From assembly GCA_951812315.1 (NCBI GenBank), contig CATOSA010000032.1, positions 62,001-126,000 on the forward strand: DNA of 64,000 nucleotides, read 5' to 3'. This document shows, piece after piece, positions 1 through 9,718 of the stretch. The stretch is from an uncultured Burkholderiales bacterium (lineage in GTDB: Bacteria > Pseudomonadota > Gammaproteobacteria > Burkholderiales > Eutrophovitaceae). The position numbers and the translations under genes were made by a program. The notes beneath the pieces were generated by a model. That model was not told the DNA's origin and made no database searches. It was given only the letters and a program-made list of their open reading frames with translations. Position 1 is the stretch's first letter; each line of letters opens with the position of its first letter.

Positions 1-1251
1 ATCGGCAGATGGCTTCGACACGTTGCCTTGCTCGATATGCAAATCGCGCAAGGAAATGTTCTGTAATACCGGATGCCTTACGTTAGCGCTGGTCACCTCA
101 GGCAAGACTACATTGCCCGCACTGGGCGGCAACCAGCTTGCTGGTTGCGGACCAATCAACAATGACGGTACAGACGGTGCCGACTTTGGGGCAAAGCGAT
201 CGAATACGTAAATGTCCGTATCAAACTCGTCTGTATACCTGTGGGGCGGCACAACATTCAGCCGGACACGTGGCTGAGAGGATAGCGACTTGACAAGGAA
301 ACGGTCTGAATTCGATACCAGCGTAACCCGCACAGCCCGCCGCGACGACAGGTATCCGTATGCAACATCGTCGTCCGCGAACGCATCGTCAGTGGAAGTC
401 AGCGCCGCGCGAACCGGACCACCGTTGAACATTGACGTATCAATCGTCTCCGTGAGCACTGCGTTCGCTTCGATAGAGATTTCGCGTGTGACTTCCTGGC
501 CGCCAGTGCCGCTAACCACTATTTCAGCTGTCCGGTCGGTGTTTCCGGCATTGAATACTTCGACGAAAGCCTCACGCTGCGCTGGACTACCCGGAACATT
601 TTGCAGATCAAATGCCGTTATGCCGAGGTTGGCAGCCGGTTCAAATACAGAGATGCTGGTAAATTCTGCCGGCGGTGCGCCGAGCAGAACTCCATCGGTC
701 ACCACATAGCGACCCTCGGCTGCGACTGATGCCACCGCTGACGGGACAATTGGCAAATACTCGCGACCCAGTTGCAGGTCTTCTACTGTCTCCACAGCGT
801 CGATTCTGGATTCGAACGACGGCGTGGCAATCTGCCGCTGCGTATCGACAACCATGACCTGCATTGCGGACGTGAAAGACTGGATCAGATCAACGGCACG
901 ATCCTGCGCCACTCGAAGACGCGGCACACCGCTCGCGGTACGTGTGGCCATGGTCGGTGCGTTGTCCACGACGATGATCGCCTTGCCGCTGCCTTCGCTG
1001 CCATTGAGCCCCGGACGCACTACTGCCAGCACGACACACACACCGATTGCGCCGGCAATGACCAAAGACAACCACCAACGCCAGCGGTCCGAAACACGCC
1101 GGCTTGCTTCCAGCACCCTTTCCCAGATGAGGCTGGAAGAAACAAAGCGCCGCCGCGCGGGCGGCTGCAACAGATAGAGCAGAACAACCGCCAGGACTAT
1201 CGCCGCGAGCGCAGCCGCGACTGCCAGAGGGGACAGCGCGAAAGCATTCAT
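1..1251 (-). CDS. BatA-like membrane protein with VWA-type domain (3' part outside window)
   Basis: I translated the minus strand from an ATG at 1251; the frame is open to the window edge (about 417 codons), so the protein is truncated by the window. The N-terminus has two membrane segments (about residues 5-27 and 58-78) separated by a basic loop with a SSLIWER motif, the usual layout of the BatA/aerotolerance-regulator N-terminal domain. A von Willebrand-like domain follows from about residue 92, but its metal site is degenerate: VVDNAPT stands where DxSxS is expected. The ATG overlaps the stop of the DUF58 gene by four bases (ATGA), so translation is probably coupled. This is the last visible gene of the MoxR operon. 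By family it is an inner-membrane partner of MoxR/DUF58; the exact job is unknown. Confidence 0.8.
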   Translation of the reverse strand, partial: MNAFALSPLAVAAALAAIVLAVVLLYLLQPPARRRFVSSSLIWERVLEASRRVSDRWRWWLSLVIAGAIGVCVVLAVVRPGLNGSEGSGKAIIVVDNAPTMATRTASGVPRLRVAQDRAVDLIQSFTSAMQVMVVDTQRQIATPSFESRIDAVETVEDLQLGREYLPIVPSAVASVAAEGRYVVTDGVLLGAPPAEFTSISVFEPAANLGITAFDLQNVPGSPAQREAFVEVFNAGNTDRTAEIVVSGTGGQEVTREISIEANAVLTETIDTSMFNGGPVRAALTSTDDAFADDDVAYGYLSSRRAVRVTLVSNSDRFLVKSLSSQPRVRLNVVPPHRYTDEFDTDIYVFDRFAPKSAPSVPSLLIGPQPASWLPPSAGNVVLPEVTSANVRHPVLQNISLRDLHIEQGNVSKPSAD

Positions 1252-2126
1252 CGCAACAGACCTTCGTGGCGAAGGGCGCGCAACATCAGATGTTCGAAGT
1301 TTGAATCAGTGTCGGCCCTCAGGTATCCCCAGCCGTGACTTCGGCAGAAGCTCTCGATCCCGGCGCAGTATTGCGCAAACCCCGTTCGGTAAGTTTCAAG
1401 GAGTTCCGGCGTCAGATGCGCTTTGACGCTGGTCCCGTCCTCGGTATCCACCAGTATTACATCGTCGCCAAAAGGCGGTTCGCGATCTTCCGGACTCACA
1501 ACATGCGCGGCAAATACTTCATGGCCAAACTGGCGTATCACCTGAAACGCCGGTTCGAACCCGGCTCGGTCCAGGAAATCAGACGCAATGATGACCAGAC
1601 CGCGCGTGCGACGTGCACCAAAGAATGTGCGAAACGCATTTTGCAGACTGGTCTCCCCGTCGGGGTTCAAGCGCTCCAGAAAATGCAGCGTGCGCCACAT
1701 TTGATTCTTGCCACGTCGCGCCGGCATCTCACTGAGCACGCCATCTGCAAACGCCACCATGCTGACGCGATCGTGATTGATAAGGCTGACATAAGCCAGT
1801 GCAGCAGCAAAGCGCCGCGCGAATTCGAGCTTGCCCGGCTCACCTACACCCATGGATTTACTCGTATCCAGGAAGATATATATAGGCAGGTCGGCCTCTT
1901 CTTCGAATAATCGCAATATCAGCCGATCGAGGCGCATGTAGGTGCCCCAGTCCAGATTGCGCGTGTCGTCACCGGGAGAGTACGGCCGGTAATCGGTAAA
2001 TATCATCCCGACGCCGGTCCGGCGCGAGCGATGGTGGCCACGCAAATGGCCTGCAACGGGGCGCCGCGTCACCAATGCAAGATGCTCTAGCTGGCGAAGG
2101 AATTCTTCGCTGAGGATTTCCGACAT
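1248..2126 (-). CDS. DUF58 (VWA-like) protein of the MoxR operon
   Basis: This is a 292-residue soluble protein. Residues 35-60 carry the DUF58 signature (GVGMIFTDYRPYSPGDDTR, then NLDWGTYMR). A VWA-like metal site is intact: IFLDTSKSMG gives DxSxS near residue 88. Length and motifs fit the DUF58 proteins that are almost always encoded beside MoxR AAA ATPases and are thought to be chaperone clients or adaptors. It lies downstream of moxR with a 179-base gap and overlaps the BatA-like gene by four bases. The ATG at 2126 is followed directly by conserved sequence, and I see no better start. Confidence 0.88.
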   Translation of the reverse strand: MSEILSEEFLRQLEHLALVTRRPVAGHLRGHHRSRRTGVGMIFTDYRPYSPGDDTRNLDWGTYMRLDRLILRLFEEEADLPIYIFLDTSKSMGVGEPGKLEFARRFAAALAYVSLINHDRVSMVAFADGVLSEMPARRGKNQMWRTLHFLERLNPDGETSLQNAFRTFFGARRTRGLVIIASDFLDRAGFEPAFQVIRQFGHEVFAAHVVSPEDREPPFGDDVILVDTEDGTSVKAHLTPELLETYRTGFAQYCAGIESFCRSHGWGYLRADTDSNFEHLMLRALRHEGLLR

Positions 2127-2305
2127 CAGATCGTCAGCGAGTTGTTAATATTTGCATCCATCGAACATCCGACATGGCCCATGACCAATTGCAAGCGAAC
2201 CCCACTCGCCAAGCGCTGGTTCCAATTGGCAGTAGTTCTTTTCACCGAATGTTTCATTTCGCCGAACAACTGGCAGGCGCGAAAGTACTCATCTTAATTT
2301 CTGCG

Positions 2306-3301
2306 TCACTCGCCCGGATCGGGGACCCATTCGATGATATTTTGAAGAATCTGATCGGTCTCGATTCTTTCCGCCTCGGCCTCGAAATTGAGCAAAACAC
2401 GATGACGCAAAGCAGCCAACGTAACCGCACGCACATCGTCGCAACTTACGTGGACCCGATCACTCATCAGCGCATGAACTTTTGCGCCCAGGATCAGTGA
2501 CTGAACGCCACGCGGACTCGATCCAAAGCGAACGTACTTCCTGGCCATTTCGTGGCCTTTGTCACTTTCAGGATGCGTCGCCAGCGTAACAGCGATGGCA
2601 TATTCCATGACCGGCTTGGAAACCGGAACCGAACGCGCAATATCCCGCATTTCAAGAATCTGTTGTTTTTCGAGCACGCGCTTGACCACTGGTTCGGCCT
2701 GCTGCGTCGTGCGGTCGACAATGTTGTAGAGCTGATCCGCTTCCGGAAAGTCGAGTCTGAGCTTGAACAGGAAGCGGTCCATCTGCGCTTCAGGCAGCGG
2801 ATAAGTTCCTTCCATCTCGATGGGGTTCTGGGTCGCCAATACAAAAAACGGCTGGTCAAGTTTCTGGGTCGAACCGCCTGCAGATACACTGTTCTCCTGC
2901 ATCGCTTCGAGTAGCGCAGATTGCGTCTTCGGCGTCGCCCTGTTGATCTCGTCCGCTAGAACCATGTTCGCGAAAATCGGCCCCTGCTGAAACTCGAAGA
3001 ACTTTTGTCCGTTGGCATCCTCTCTGACAATGTTTGTTCCGATGATGTCGCCTGGCATCAAGTCTGGCGTGAACTGGATTCGCGAGAATTCCAGATGCAT
3101 CACATCGGCGAGCGTCTGCACGAGCTTGGTCTTACCCACTCCGGGAATACCCTCGAGAAGAACATGCCCGTTCACCAGCAAGCACGTCATGACATCGGCA
3201 ACTACTTCCTCATTTCCAACGATAATGCGTGACACCTCGTCAGTGACCTGCGTGAAACGATCCCGAAAGTCCCTGATCCGAAGCTCTACGTCGTCACTCA
3301 T
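2306..3301 (-). CDS. MoxR-family AAA+ ATPase
   Basis: This is a 331-residue AAA+ ATPase. The Walker A motif is EGIPGVGKTKL (near residue 55), Walker B is MVLADEINRATPKTQSALLEAM, and the sensor region holds FFVLATQNPIEMEGTYPLPEAQ and DRFLFKL. These are textbook MoxR features. The family remodels or activates partner VWA-domain proteins, and such partners lie immediately downstream here. The start ATG at 3301 overlaps the stop of the upstream membrane-protein gene (ATGA). The gene belongs to the minus-strand operon running from 4872 down to the window edge. Confidence 0.93.
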   Translation of the reverse strand: MSDDVELRIRDFRDRFTQVTDEVSRIIVGNEEVVADVMTCLLVNGHVLLEGIPGVGKTKLVQTLADVMHLEFSRIQFTPDLMPGDIIGTNIVREDANGQKFFEFQQGPIFANMVLADEINRATPKTQSALLEAMQENSVSAGGSTQKLDQPFFVLATQNPIEMEGTYPLPEAQMDRFLFKLRLDFPEADQLYNIVDRTTQQAEPVVKRVLEKQQILEMRDIARSVPVSKPVMEYAIAVTLATHPESDKGHEMARKYVRFGSSPRGVQSLILGAKVHALMSDRVHVSCDDVRAVTLAALRHRVLLNFEAEAERIETDQILQNIIEWVPDPGE

Positions 3302-4872
3302 TTCTCGCCACCTTTGTGCACATTGATAAAGTAATCACGAACTGCCTGCCGCTGCTGAATCGGCGTGCGACCCTCACGAATGACGTCCGCACTTGAATAA
3401 TCGTCGCGAGCGCGAACATCGACCAATGCCGATTCTGACGCCTGTTGCTGACTGGCAGAGTAGAACCAGGCCGACTCGTCTGCATCTTCCGCATTCGCGT
3501 CGTCGCCACTGTCAACACGCACGCGCTTTTTCTCGAGTAGCGCATCAAGGCGCCGCGTCGCTCTGCCTTCCAGTGCCAGAGATGCCGAGTCCCCGCTTGG
3601 AGAACCACTGGTGCTGCCATCGTCTCCTTTGTCCGCCTCGCCGGGCGTCACGGAGCCCTGGCGGAACATGGTCCCGCCACGCAAGTCGGTGTTCCCGGTA
3701 TCCGGTGACGGGGTTGCGGTTGGTTGAGCGCCGTCATCGTCGTATCCTCCCGGGGGCAGCTCGCTGCCAGCGGAATTCTGATACCCGACAGCTTCCATGT
3801 CTCCCATGCCTCTCTCTACGTCACTTGTGCGCGTCTGCATTTGCATGGTTTCGTCGGCTTCTTCAAGATTCTCGATAAGACGGGTTAGCGTTTCTTCATT
3901 CAGGTTGGCCGTCATTCGAGACAAGTCGCGCACAGTCTCCGCGATTCCCTGCTGTATATCCGCGTCCATTTCTTTTGTCTGTGCAACGCCGGCCTGATCA
4001 ACACCGCCATCTTCACCGGGCAGCTGCGACGTGTCCTCCCTGAGCTGCTGAAGCATCGCAATGGCTTCTGCTGTGCGGCCCTGTTCGATGGCATCCGCAA
4101 TTTGCTCAAGTTCCGGGTGTCCCCTCATTGCGCGCGCAAGCTTCGCCAGACCCTCACGTGCAACCGTTGCGCGCATATTCACGTGATCGACAGCACCGCG
4201 CGCATCAATCATCGCTTCGCGCAGTTCCTGCCGCGTGGCATCGTCTTTCTCAAAAACCGACAATGCCCGATCAAGCTGCTTGATTTCCTCGTTGTCTGCA
4301 GCTGTCGCCGCCAGCAAGGCGCGAGCGGACTTTGCGCCGGAATCGGGCTGCGCCTGCTGCACCACGGGTGCTGTTCCGGCCCGCACCAGATCGGATCGAC
4401 TCCACATCGCTGCAACCAGCACAAGACCAAGCAGGCAAGCAACAAGTATGTTCCCCGGCAACTTCAGTGGCATCACGGTCGCACCCGAAAGCCGTTGTGC
4501 GGTTCGAGCGGCATTGGCGATGTGGGCGCGCACGAACGCGGACGCATCAGTATGTGACGCGAACCAGTAAGCGCTTTTCAACTCGTCATGCAAGGGAAGG
4601 CGGGAATCGGCCAGTGATGCCGCCTGCGATATAGGGACACGTTTGAGCGCTTGATACAGAATATAAGCGCAGAATACGATCAGTCCCGCAATTAGGACTG
4701 ATTGATCAAATCCTCCGAACACATCTGCGATACGGGGTCGTACCAACTGAAACGCGGCCAACGCAAACAGCACGACGCACGCGGCAAAGCCGATCTCTTG
4801 CAATACGCGGGTAATACGCATGCGCCTGGCTACTTTCCGCAGCAGCCTTATGATTATTTCGCGATCCTCCAT
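3298..4872 (-). CDS. DUF4175-like membrane protein with long coiled/disordered region
   Basis: The frame is open from 5094, but I place the start at the ATG at 4872 (MEDREIIIRLLRKVARRMR), giving 524 residues. The longer version would run through the promoter region of the divergent sulfatase-like gene. Two hydrophobic helices lie at about residues 22-40 and 48-66 and a third near 128-146. The rest is charged helical sequence, then a Gly/Ser/Asp-rich stretch, and a C-terminal IQQRQAVRDYFINVHKGG tail that is common at the end of such operon proteins. It is the first gene of the moxR operon and probably the membrane anchor. Its function is not known. Confidence 0.75.
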   Translation of the reverse strand: MEDREIIIRLLRKVARRMRITRVLQEIGFAACVVLFALAAFQLVRPRIADVFGGFDQSVLIAGLIVFCAYILYQALKRVPISQAASLADSRLPLHDELKSAYWFASHTDASAFVRAHIANAARTAQRLSGATVMPLKLPGNILVACLLGLVLVAAMWSRSDLVRAGTAPVVQQAQPDSGAKSARALLAATAADNEEIKQLDRALSVFEKDDATRQELREAMIDARGAVDHVNMRATVAREGLAKLARAMRGHPELEQIADAIEQGRTAEAIAMLQQLREDTSQLPGEDGGVDQAGVAQTKEMDADIQQGIAETVRDLSRMTANLNEETLTRLIENLEEADETMQMQTRTSDVERGMGDMEAVGYQNSAGSELPPGGYDDDGAQPTATPSPDTGNTDLRGGTMFRQGSVTPGEADKGDDGSTSGSPSGDSASLALEGRATRRLDALLEKKRVRVDSGDDANAEDADESAWFYSASQQQASESALVDVRARDDYSSADVIREGRTPIQQRQAVRDYFINVHKGGEK

Positions 4873-4999
4873 GAGGCCGTGATTGTATCCCAGGGTTGGT
4901 CGGACGGCACAAAAGCGACCGCTGCCCGGCGCAAAGAAAGGCATTGAGCTCCCGAGTCGGTTAATATGGAGTGCAAAAATGTAAACAAAAATTGATTCG

Positions 5000-6418
5000 A
5001 TGAGGGGGAAAACGAATATTGTCGGCACCTGGCTGCTCGTGGTGCTGGCGGCAATCTGTCTGAACCAGGCACTGGCTGCGGATCGTCCGCACATCGTTTA
5101 CATCCTTGCCAACGATCTGGGCTGGAAAGACGTGGGCTATCACGGTGGCGAAGTATTAACGCCCCGCCTGGACGCCCTCGCAGAATCCGGTGCGCGGCTT
5201 GAAAAGTTCTACACCTTGCCGAATTCCACTCCTACGAGGGCGGCCCTGATGACGGGACGCTACCCGATGCGATACGGCATGCAAATGCTGTCGATTCTGC
5301 CATGGAGCAGTTACGGGATTCCGCTCGACGAACGTTTGCTACCACAGGCGCTCAAAGTGGCCGGGTACCGTACCGCTGCATTCGGGCAGTGGCAACTCGG
5401 ACACGCGACGCGTGACCTGCTTCCGACACAACGTGGTTTCGATTATTTCTACGGCAGCCTCGACAATGGCATAGATCATTTCAACAAGACGGACCGCATT
5501 GGCAAGCGTGACTGGCGGCGCGGTGAAAAACCGATAAAGGAACGCGGCTATGCCACGACTCTGATCGCGCGAGACGCGGCAGCTTTCATTTCGAAACACG
5601 ACGTGTCCCGGCCGTTGTTCATGTACGTGTCGTTGCCGGTGCCATCGGTTCCGCTGCAAGCCCCACGCCAATTGCTCGAGATGTACAAAGACGTAAAACA
5701 ACTCGATCGCCGCAATTATTACGCGATGATCAGCGCACTCGATGCCGCGGTCGGATCAATCGTCGACGCGCTGAAAGAGAAAGGCATGACGGACGACACC
5801 TTGCTTGTCATTCACAGCGACAACGGTGGCGCAGTAAAGAACAAGTTCCGCTCCGGAGACGGAGACGTGGCGTTGCAAGTGGCCAACAATGGACCGTTCA
5901 GAAATGGCCGTGGGTCTTTTTACGAAGGTGGAATAAGAGTCGTTGCGCTGGCCGTGTGGCCCGATCACATTGCACAGGAATTCGTAACGGAACGCATCCA
6001 TGTGACCGATATGTACGCGACACTCCTGAACTTGGCTGGTGCTCCACTGGACAAAGACAACCAGACCAAGCCGATAGACAGTCTGGATATGTGGCCGGTC
6101 ATCTCTGCAGGCAAACCCAGCCCGCGCAATGAGATGCTGATCAATGTCGACGAATTTCGCGGCGCACTCATGATCGACAACTGGAAACTGATCGTCTATG
6201 CGTCGCTTCCTTCGCGCCTTGAGTTGTACAACGTCGCCGATGATCCGGCGGAGGAGTACGATCTTGCCAGACGTGAACCTGATCGCGTACGAAACATGCT
6301 CAGCCGCCTGAATGAATACGCATGGGAAATGAAACCATCGTTGTATCTTGAAGATCTCACGCGGGCGCGACCATACGACACGCCAATCTTTTTTGGAGAA
6401 AATCCTCAACGACCCTGA
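5000..6418 (+). CDS. Secreted sulfatase-family protein lacking most catalytic residues (probable pseudoenzyme)
   Basis: This is a 472-residue protein with a signal peptide (cleavage probably after LNQALAA). It aligns by eye along its length with arylsulfatase B: DLGWKDVGYHGG, TPRLDALAESG, RAALMTGRYPMRYG, RGFDYFYG, HSDNGGAV and YEGGIRV are all in order. The active site is largely lost. The first metal aspartate is Asn (AND, residue 38), the CxPSR motif is STPTR (76-80), GKWHLG is GQWQLG (Lys and His to Gln, 130-132), the SVHEPLQ histidine is Ser (216), and the late lysine is Arg (304). Asp274-Asn275 are kept. The frame is intact and codons look normal, so the protein is probably made but is not a standard sulfatase. 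It diverges from the moxR operon across 127 bases. Confidence 0.8.
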   Translation: MRGKTNIVGTWLLVVLAAICLNQALAADRPHIVYILANDLGWKDVGYHGGEVLTPRLDALAESGARLEKFYTLPNSTPTRAALMTGRYPMRYGMQMLSILPWSSYGIPLDERLLPQALKVAGYRTAAFGQWQLGHATRDLLPTQRGFDYFYGSLDNGIDHFNKTDRIGKRDWRRGEKPIKERGYATTLIARDAAAFISKHDVSRPLFMYVSLPVPSVPLQAPRQLLEMYKDVKQLDRRNYYAMISALDAAVGSIVDALKEKGMTDDTLLVIHSDNGGAVKNKFRSGDGDVALQVANNGPFRNGRGSFYEGGIRVVALAVWPDHIAQEFVTERIHVTDMYATLLNLAGAPLDKDNQTKPIDSLDMWPVISAGKPSPRNEMLINVDEFRGALMIDNWKLIVYASLPSRLELYNVADDPAEEYDLARREPDRVRNMLSRLNEYAWEMKPSLYLEDLTRARPYDTPIFFGENPQRP

Positions 6419-6659
6419 AGTCGGTGTAGTGCTTAAGTATTCATTGCACCGCAATGTGTACCAGCGCCAGATCGGACGCACTGACCCCGGTTCTCGCAAC
6501 CAATCTCGCGAGAAGTGCACACCAGGGCGCGCAACTGCGACCCGACGACAGGATGCAACCGCCTTCGTACAGTAAATGACTTTCGCAAGCCGGCAAGGAC
6601 GTCAGTAACGCGACTTTGCGTGGAAAGACAACTGCTCATAAACGAACGACAATGTTGGT

Positions 6660-7811
6660 ATGTCAGCTGGCGAGAACAACATGAATGCAATCAACATAGA
6701 CGATTTGCGATCGCTTGCACGCAAACGCTTGCCGCGCGCGGTGTTCGAGTTCGTTGACGGCGGCGCGCTTGATGAAACTACGCTTCGCGCCAATCAGGAG
6801 GACTTCCAGAAGATCCGCCTGATGCCTCGCGTACTAACCGATGTCACGACCAGAAATCAGTCTCTAGAACTGTTCGGGAGGCGCTACGATGCGCCGGTCA
6901 TCCTCGCTCCTACTGGGCTGGCGGGCCTGCTGTCCAGGCGCGGCGAGCTAAGCGCGGTCAGAGCGGCCAGCCGGCACAACGTGCCCTATTGCCTCTCGAC
7001 GATGTCGACATGCAGCATCGAGGAAATCGGGGCTGAAGTCGATACGCCCAACTGGTTTCAACTGTATGTACTGCGCGATCGCGAGTTGACCAAGGCTTTT
7101 ATCGAGCGCGCGCGAGATGCGCGCTGCTCGGCGCTGGTACTTACGGTCGATACCAAGGTGCAGGGGCCACGTGAGCGTGACATGCGCAATGGATTTACTG
7201 TTCCTCCCAGATTCGGCCCATCGACACTGCTCAACTTTGCGATGCATTGGCGCTGGTTACTCGATGTTGCTCTTGGCCCGAAGATCAAGTTCCGGAACTT
7301 CGTCGACACATCTGTGGACGCCGACAACGCAGTCACGATCACCGAGTTCATTGCACAGCAATGGGACCTGTCGGTCACCTGGAGTGACGTCGAGTGGTTC
7401 AAATCCCAATGGGGTGGGCCGGTACTTCTCAAGGGACTGCTGTCTCCTGCGGATGCGCAGCATGCAATCGACTCGGGAATTGACGGCATCATCGTGTCCA
7501 ACCATGGCGGCAGGCAACTTGACGGCGCAATTTCTGCGATCGCGGCGTTGCCTGCGATCGCGGATACGGTCGCCGGCCGAATCCCGTTGATCCTGGACGG
7601 CGGCGTGCGCAGGGGGTCAGACGTCACAAAAGCGATTGCACTGGGAGCAACAGCGTGCATGATCGGGCGCGCCTGGCTTTATGGGCTGGCGGCAGGTGGA
7701 GAGTCCGGCGTGGCGCGCGCCTTGAGTATCCTCCGCGACGAGATTGATGTTTCGTTGGCCTTGCTGGGGTGCTCCGATATTTCGAAACTCGATCGCAGTG
7801 TATTGGTCTAG
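6660..7811 (+). CDS. FMN-dependent alpha-hydroxy-acid oxidase/dehydrogenase
   Basis: This 383-residue protein belongs to the glycolate oxidase / L-lactate dehydrogenase (LldD-like) family, which oxidises 2-hydroxy acids to 2-keto acids with FMN. Visible signatures are FEFVDGGALDE near residue 25, APTGLAGLLSRRGE, FQLYVLRD (active-site Tyr), LVLTVDTKVQGPRERDMRNGF (Arg), SNHGGRQLDGA (catalytic His and Arg), and the C-terminal flavin-phosphate segment LILDGGVRRGSDVTKAIALGA. All expected residues are present. An in-frame ATG at 6681 may be the real start, since GGCGAG lies just upstream of it. Substrate cannot be told from sequence. It stands alone between a sulfatase-like gene and a convergent ClC gene. 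Confidence 0.9.
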   Translation: MSAGENNMNAINIDDLRSLARKRLPRAVFEFVDGGALDETTLRANQEDFQKIRLMPRVLTDVTTRNQSLELFGRRYDAPVILAPTGLAGLLSRRGELSAVRAASRHNVPYCLSTMSTCSIEEIGAEVDTPNWFQLYVLRDRELTKAFIERARDARCSALVLTVDTKVQGPRERDMRNGFTVPPRFGPSTLLNFAMHWRWLLDVALGPKIKFRNFVDTSVDADNAVTITEFIAQQWDLSVTWSDVEWFKSQWGGPVLLKGLLSPADAQHAIDSGIDGIIVSNHGGRQLDGAISAIAALPAIADTVAGRIPLILDGGVRRGSDVTKAIALGATACMIGRAWLYGLAAGGESGVARALSILRDEIDVSLALLGCSDISKLDRSVLV

Positions 7812-7829
7812 ACGGATTGCAAAAAATTT

Positions 7830-9119
7830 CTAGCGCGGCGGTTCACTGCCTTTATTGCTGACCTGAAACCGCTGGACAAACTGATCGGCAAGCGCTTTGT
7901 ATAGGGGGCGGCGACAGACGATGCGTGAACAACCTGTCGCCAATAGCGATGCTGCCATCAGTGGCACGATCATGTCGTGGTTATCAGTCATCTCAATCAC
8001 GATCACGAATGCAGTGACCGGCGCCTGAACGACTCCGGCAAAATATGCCACCATCCCGAGCACAATGACGGCGCCAGCGGGTGCATACGGCACCAGGGTA
8101 GAAAGATTGTGCCCAATTCCGACTCCAATCGCCAACGATGGTGCAAATACACCGCCGGGAATTCCGCTCATGTAGGAAATTATCGCAAACATCTTGAGGA
8201 TTCCGAAGGCGTTCGGCAGATCGCCGGTTCCTTCCATAATATTGCGTGCTTCATGATAACCGGTGCCATACGTCGTACCGCCCGAAATCGCACCAATTAA
8301 TGCCAGCGCAAAACCGCAGTACGCAGCAAAAAGTATCGGGTGTTCACCCGCGTACTTGCCTATGCGGCCGGGAATCCCACGGGAACACATGATCAGAAAC
8401 TGGCTGAAAGCGCCACCGGCGAACCCGCCAACGACACCACATAACAGTACCGGGATCCACGCGCCTGCACCTGCAAGAACGGCAGAGGTGCTCCCGAAGT
8501 AAGTGTAATCACCCAACCACCACAGCGATACGATACCGGCGACAATGACCGCGGTCATTACCGTGCCACTGGTTCTGCTCTCAAATGATCGGCTCATTTC
8601 TTCGATTGCGAATACAACGCCGGCCAACGGCGTATTGAACGCCGCAGCAACGCCGGCTGCACCCCCTGCCAGTATCAGTCCACGTTCGGCTTCAATGCGG
8701 GAAAATCGCGTCAACCGCCCCAACGCATGCATGATCGACGCACCGATCTGCACGGTAGGGCCTTCGCGCCCGACTGAGGCACCAGAAAGCAGTGCGACAA
8801 TGGTGAGGAAGAACTTGCCGATGGCAACCTTGGGTGACAGTAACTTGTCGCGCAACTTGTCATCGCTGACCCCGAGCGCAGCGATCGTTTGCGGGATGCC
8901 GCTGCCCTGCGAACCGGCGAAAAAACGCCGCGTCGCCCAGACGACGAACGCCAAGCCGGCCGGGCCCACGACAAACGGAAGCAGCACCGACACCGAGACC
9001 ATGCGTTGATGCAGGTCGTTGGCAAATTCGGCCCCCAGCGCAAACACGATTGCGGCCACGCCAACCGACACTGCGCCGGCCCATAACAAGATACGCCGCA
9101 ACCACAGGCGCGGACTCAA
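7830..9119 (-). CDS. ClC-family chloride transporter (probable H+/Cl- antiporter)
   Basis: This is a 429-residue polytopic membrane protein with the ClC selectivity motifs: GSGIPQ near residue 72, GREGPTVQIG (gating glutamate) near 116, and GGVFAPSLAIGVGIG near 320. The glutamate pair in GVVFAIEEM marks the intracellular proton glutamate, so antiport rather than channel function is expected. There is no C-terminal CBS domain. About ten hydrophobic segments fit the fold. The gene is convergent with the FMN oxidase, with only 18 bases between stops. It probably helps with acid or ionic stress. Confidence 0.92.
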   Translation of the reverse strand: MSPRLWLRRILLWAGAVSVGVAAIVFALGAEFANDLHQRMVSVSVLLPFVVGPAGLAFVVWATRRFFAGSQGSGIPQTIAALGVSDDKLRDKLLSPKVAIGKFFLTIVALLSGASVGREGPTVQIGASIMHALGRLTRFSRIEAERGLILAGGAAGVAAAFNTPLAGVVFAIEEMSRSFESRTSGTVMTAVIVAGIVSLWWLGDYTYFGSTSAVLAGAGAWIPVLLCGVVGGFAGGAFSQFLIMCSRGIPGRIGKYAGEHPILFAAYCGFALALIGAISGGTTYGTGYHEARNIMEGTGDLPNAFGILKMFAIISYMSGIPGGVFAPSLAIGVGIGHNLSTLVPYAPAGAVIVLGMVAYFAGVVQAPVTAFVIVIEMTDNHDMIVPLMAASLLATGCSRIVCRRPLYKALADQFVQRFQVSNKGSEPPR

Positions 9120-9631
9120 CCATGCATACCGCCCGCGACGCGACGCCGAAGGCTCGGAGGAACGATGCCGTTAGCCACGCGTCAGTCCGTAGTCTCTACT
9201 CCGCAAATGCGGACTTTGCTCCGGATTCCGATCTTGTGCCGTATTGACCTGAAGGCGAGGGTGCGAGACTGCATCGCAGGAGAAGGGGGCGCCGCCCAAG
9301 CGGCATCGCGCCGTGAAACCGACGAAAACCCGCAAATAGTCTGATGATGTTGCCATGAACCTCTCAAAAGCCGGCTGGCAATGCTATCGGATTCGCAACA
9401 TACCGATGATCTCAGCCGGAAATGCGTCCCGGATTTACCCGATCCAAAGTTACAATCGAAGCCAGCGTCTCGCCGGTTTTCAACGACTGTCGTGCCCCCT
9501 CCCAGCTGTTCGCGCGCATTCAATGAAGTCTCATTGAAACCGATCGCACCTGTGCGGGCGTACTTATACATTCATGTGCAGCAATATCTTTACCATGTCC
9601 GACCGGCTCCCCAACGGTCCGGGCAGTCCAA
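9120..9631. other. Non-coding stretch between ClC gene and small acidic protein
   Basis: I see no convincing gene in these 512 bases. The short open frames lack a ribosome site and a protein-like composition. The right end leads into a duplicated promoter-like element at 9632-9667. Confidence 0.5.
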
Positions 9632-9667
9632 TGACACCTCTATAATAAGTGACGCCTCTATAATAAA
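9632..9667 (+). promoter_or_regulatory. Tandem 18-bp repeat, each copy with a perfect TATAAT box
   Basis: Two adjacent 18-base units (9632-9649 and 9650-9667) differ at only two positions. Each contains TGAC, CCTC and TATAATAA, so consensus -10 boxes lie at 9641-9646 and 9659-9664, exactly 18 bases apart. The element ends 51 bases before the start of the acidic protein gene. It could give two overlapping start sites. No clear TTGACA was seen at the right distance, so promoter activity is inferred. Confidence 0.45.
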
Positions 9668-9718
9668 AGGGTTCGTGTTCATCAAGGCAATCGATTTCGA
9701 CAAAGCGAGATTACCGAT

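Noticed and set aside
4873..5094. N-terminal extension of the DUF4175-like protein
   Set aside because: The extra 74 codons cover the divergent promoter region and the 5' end of the sulfatase-like gene; the ATG at 4872 starts the recognisable domain.
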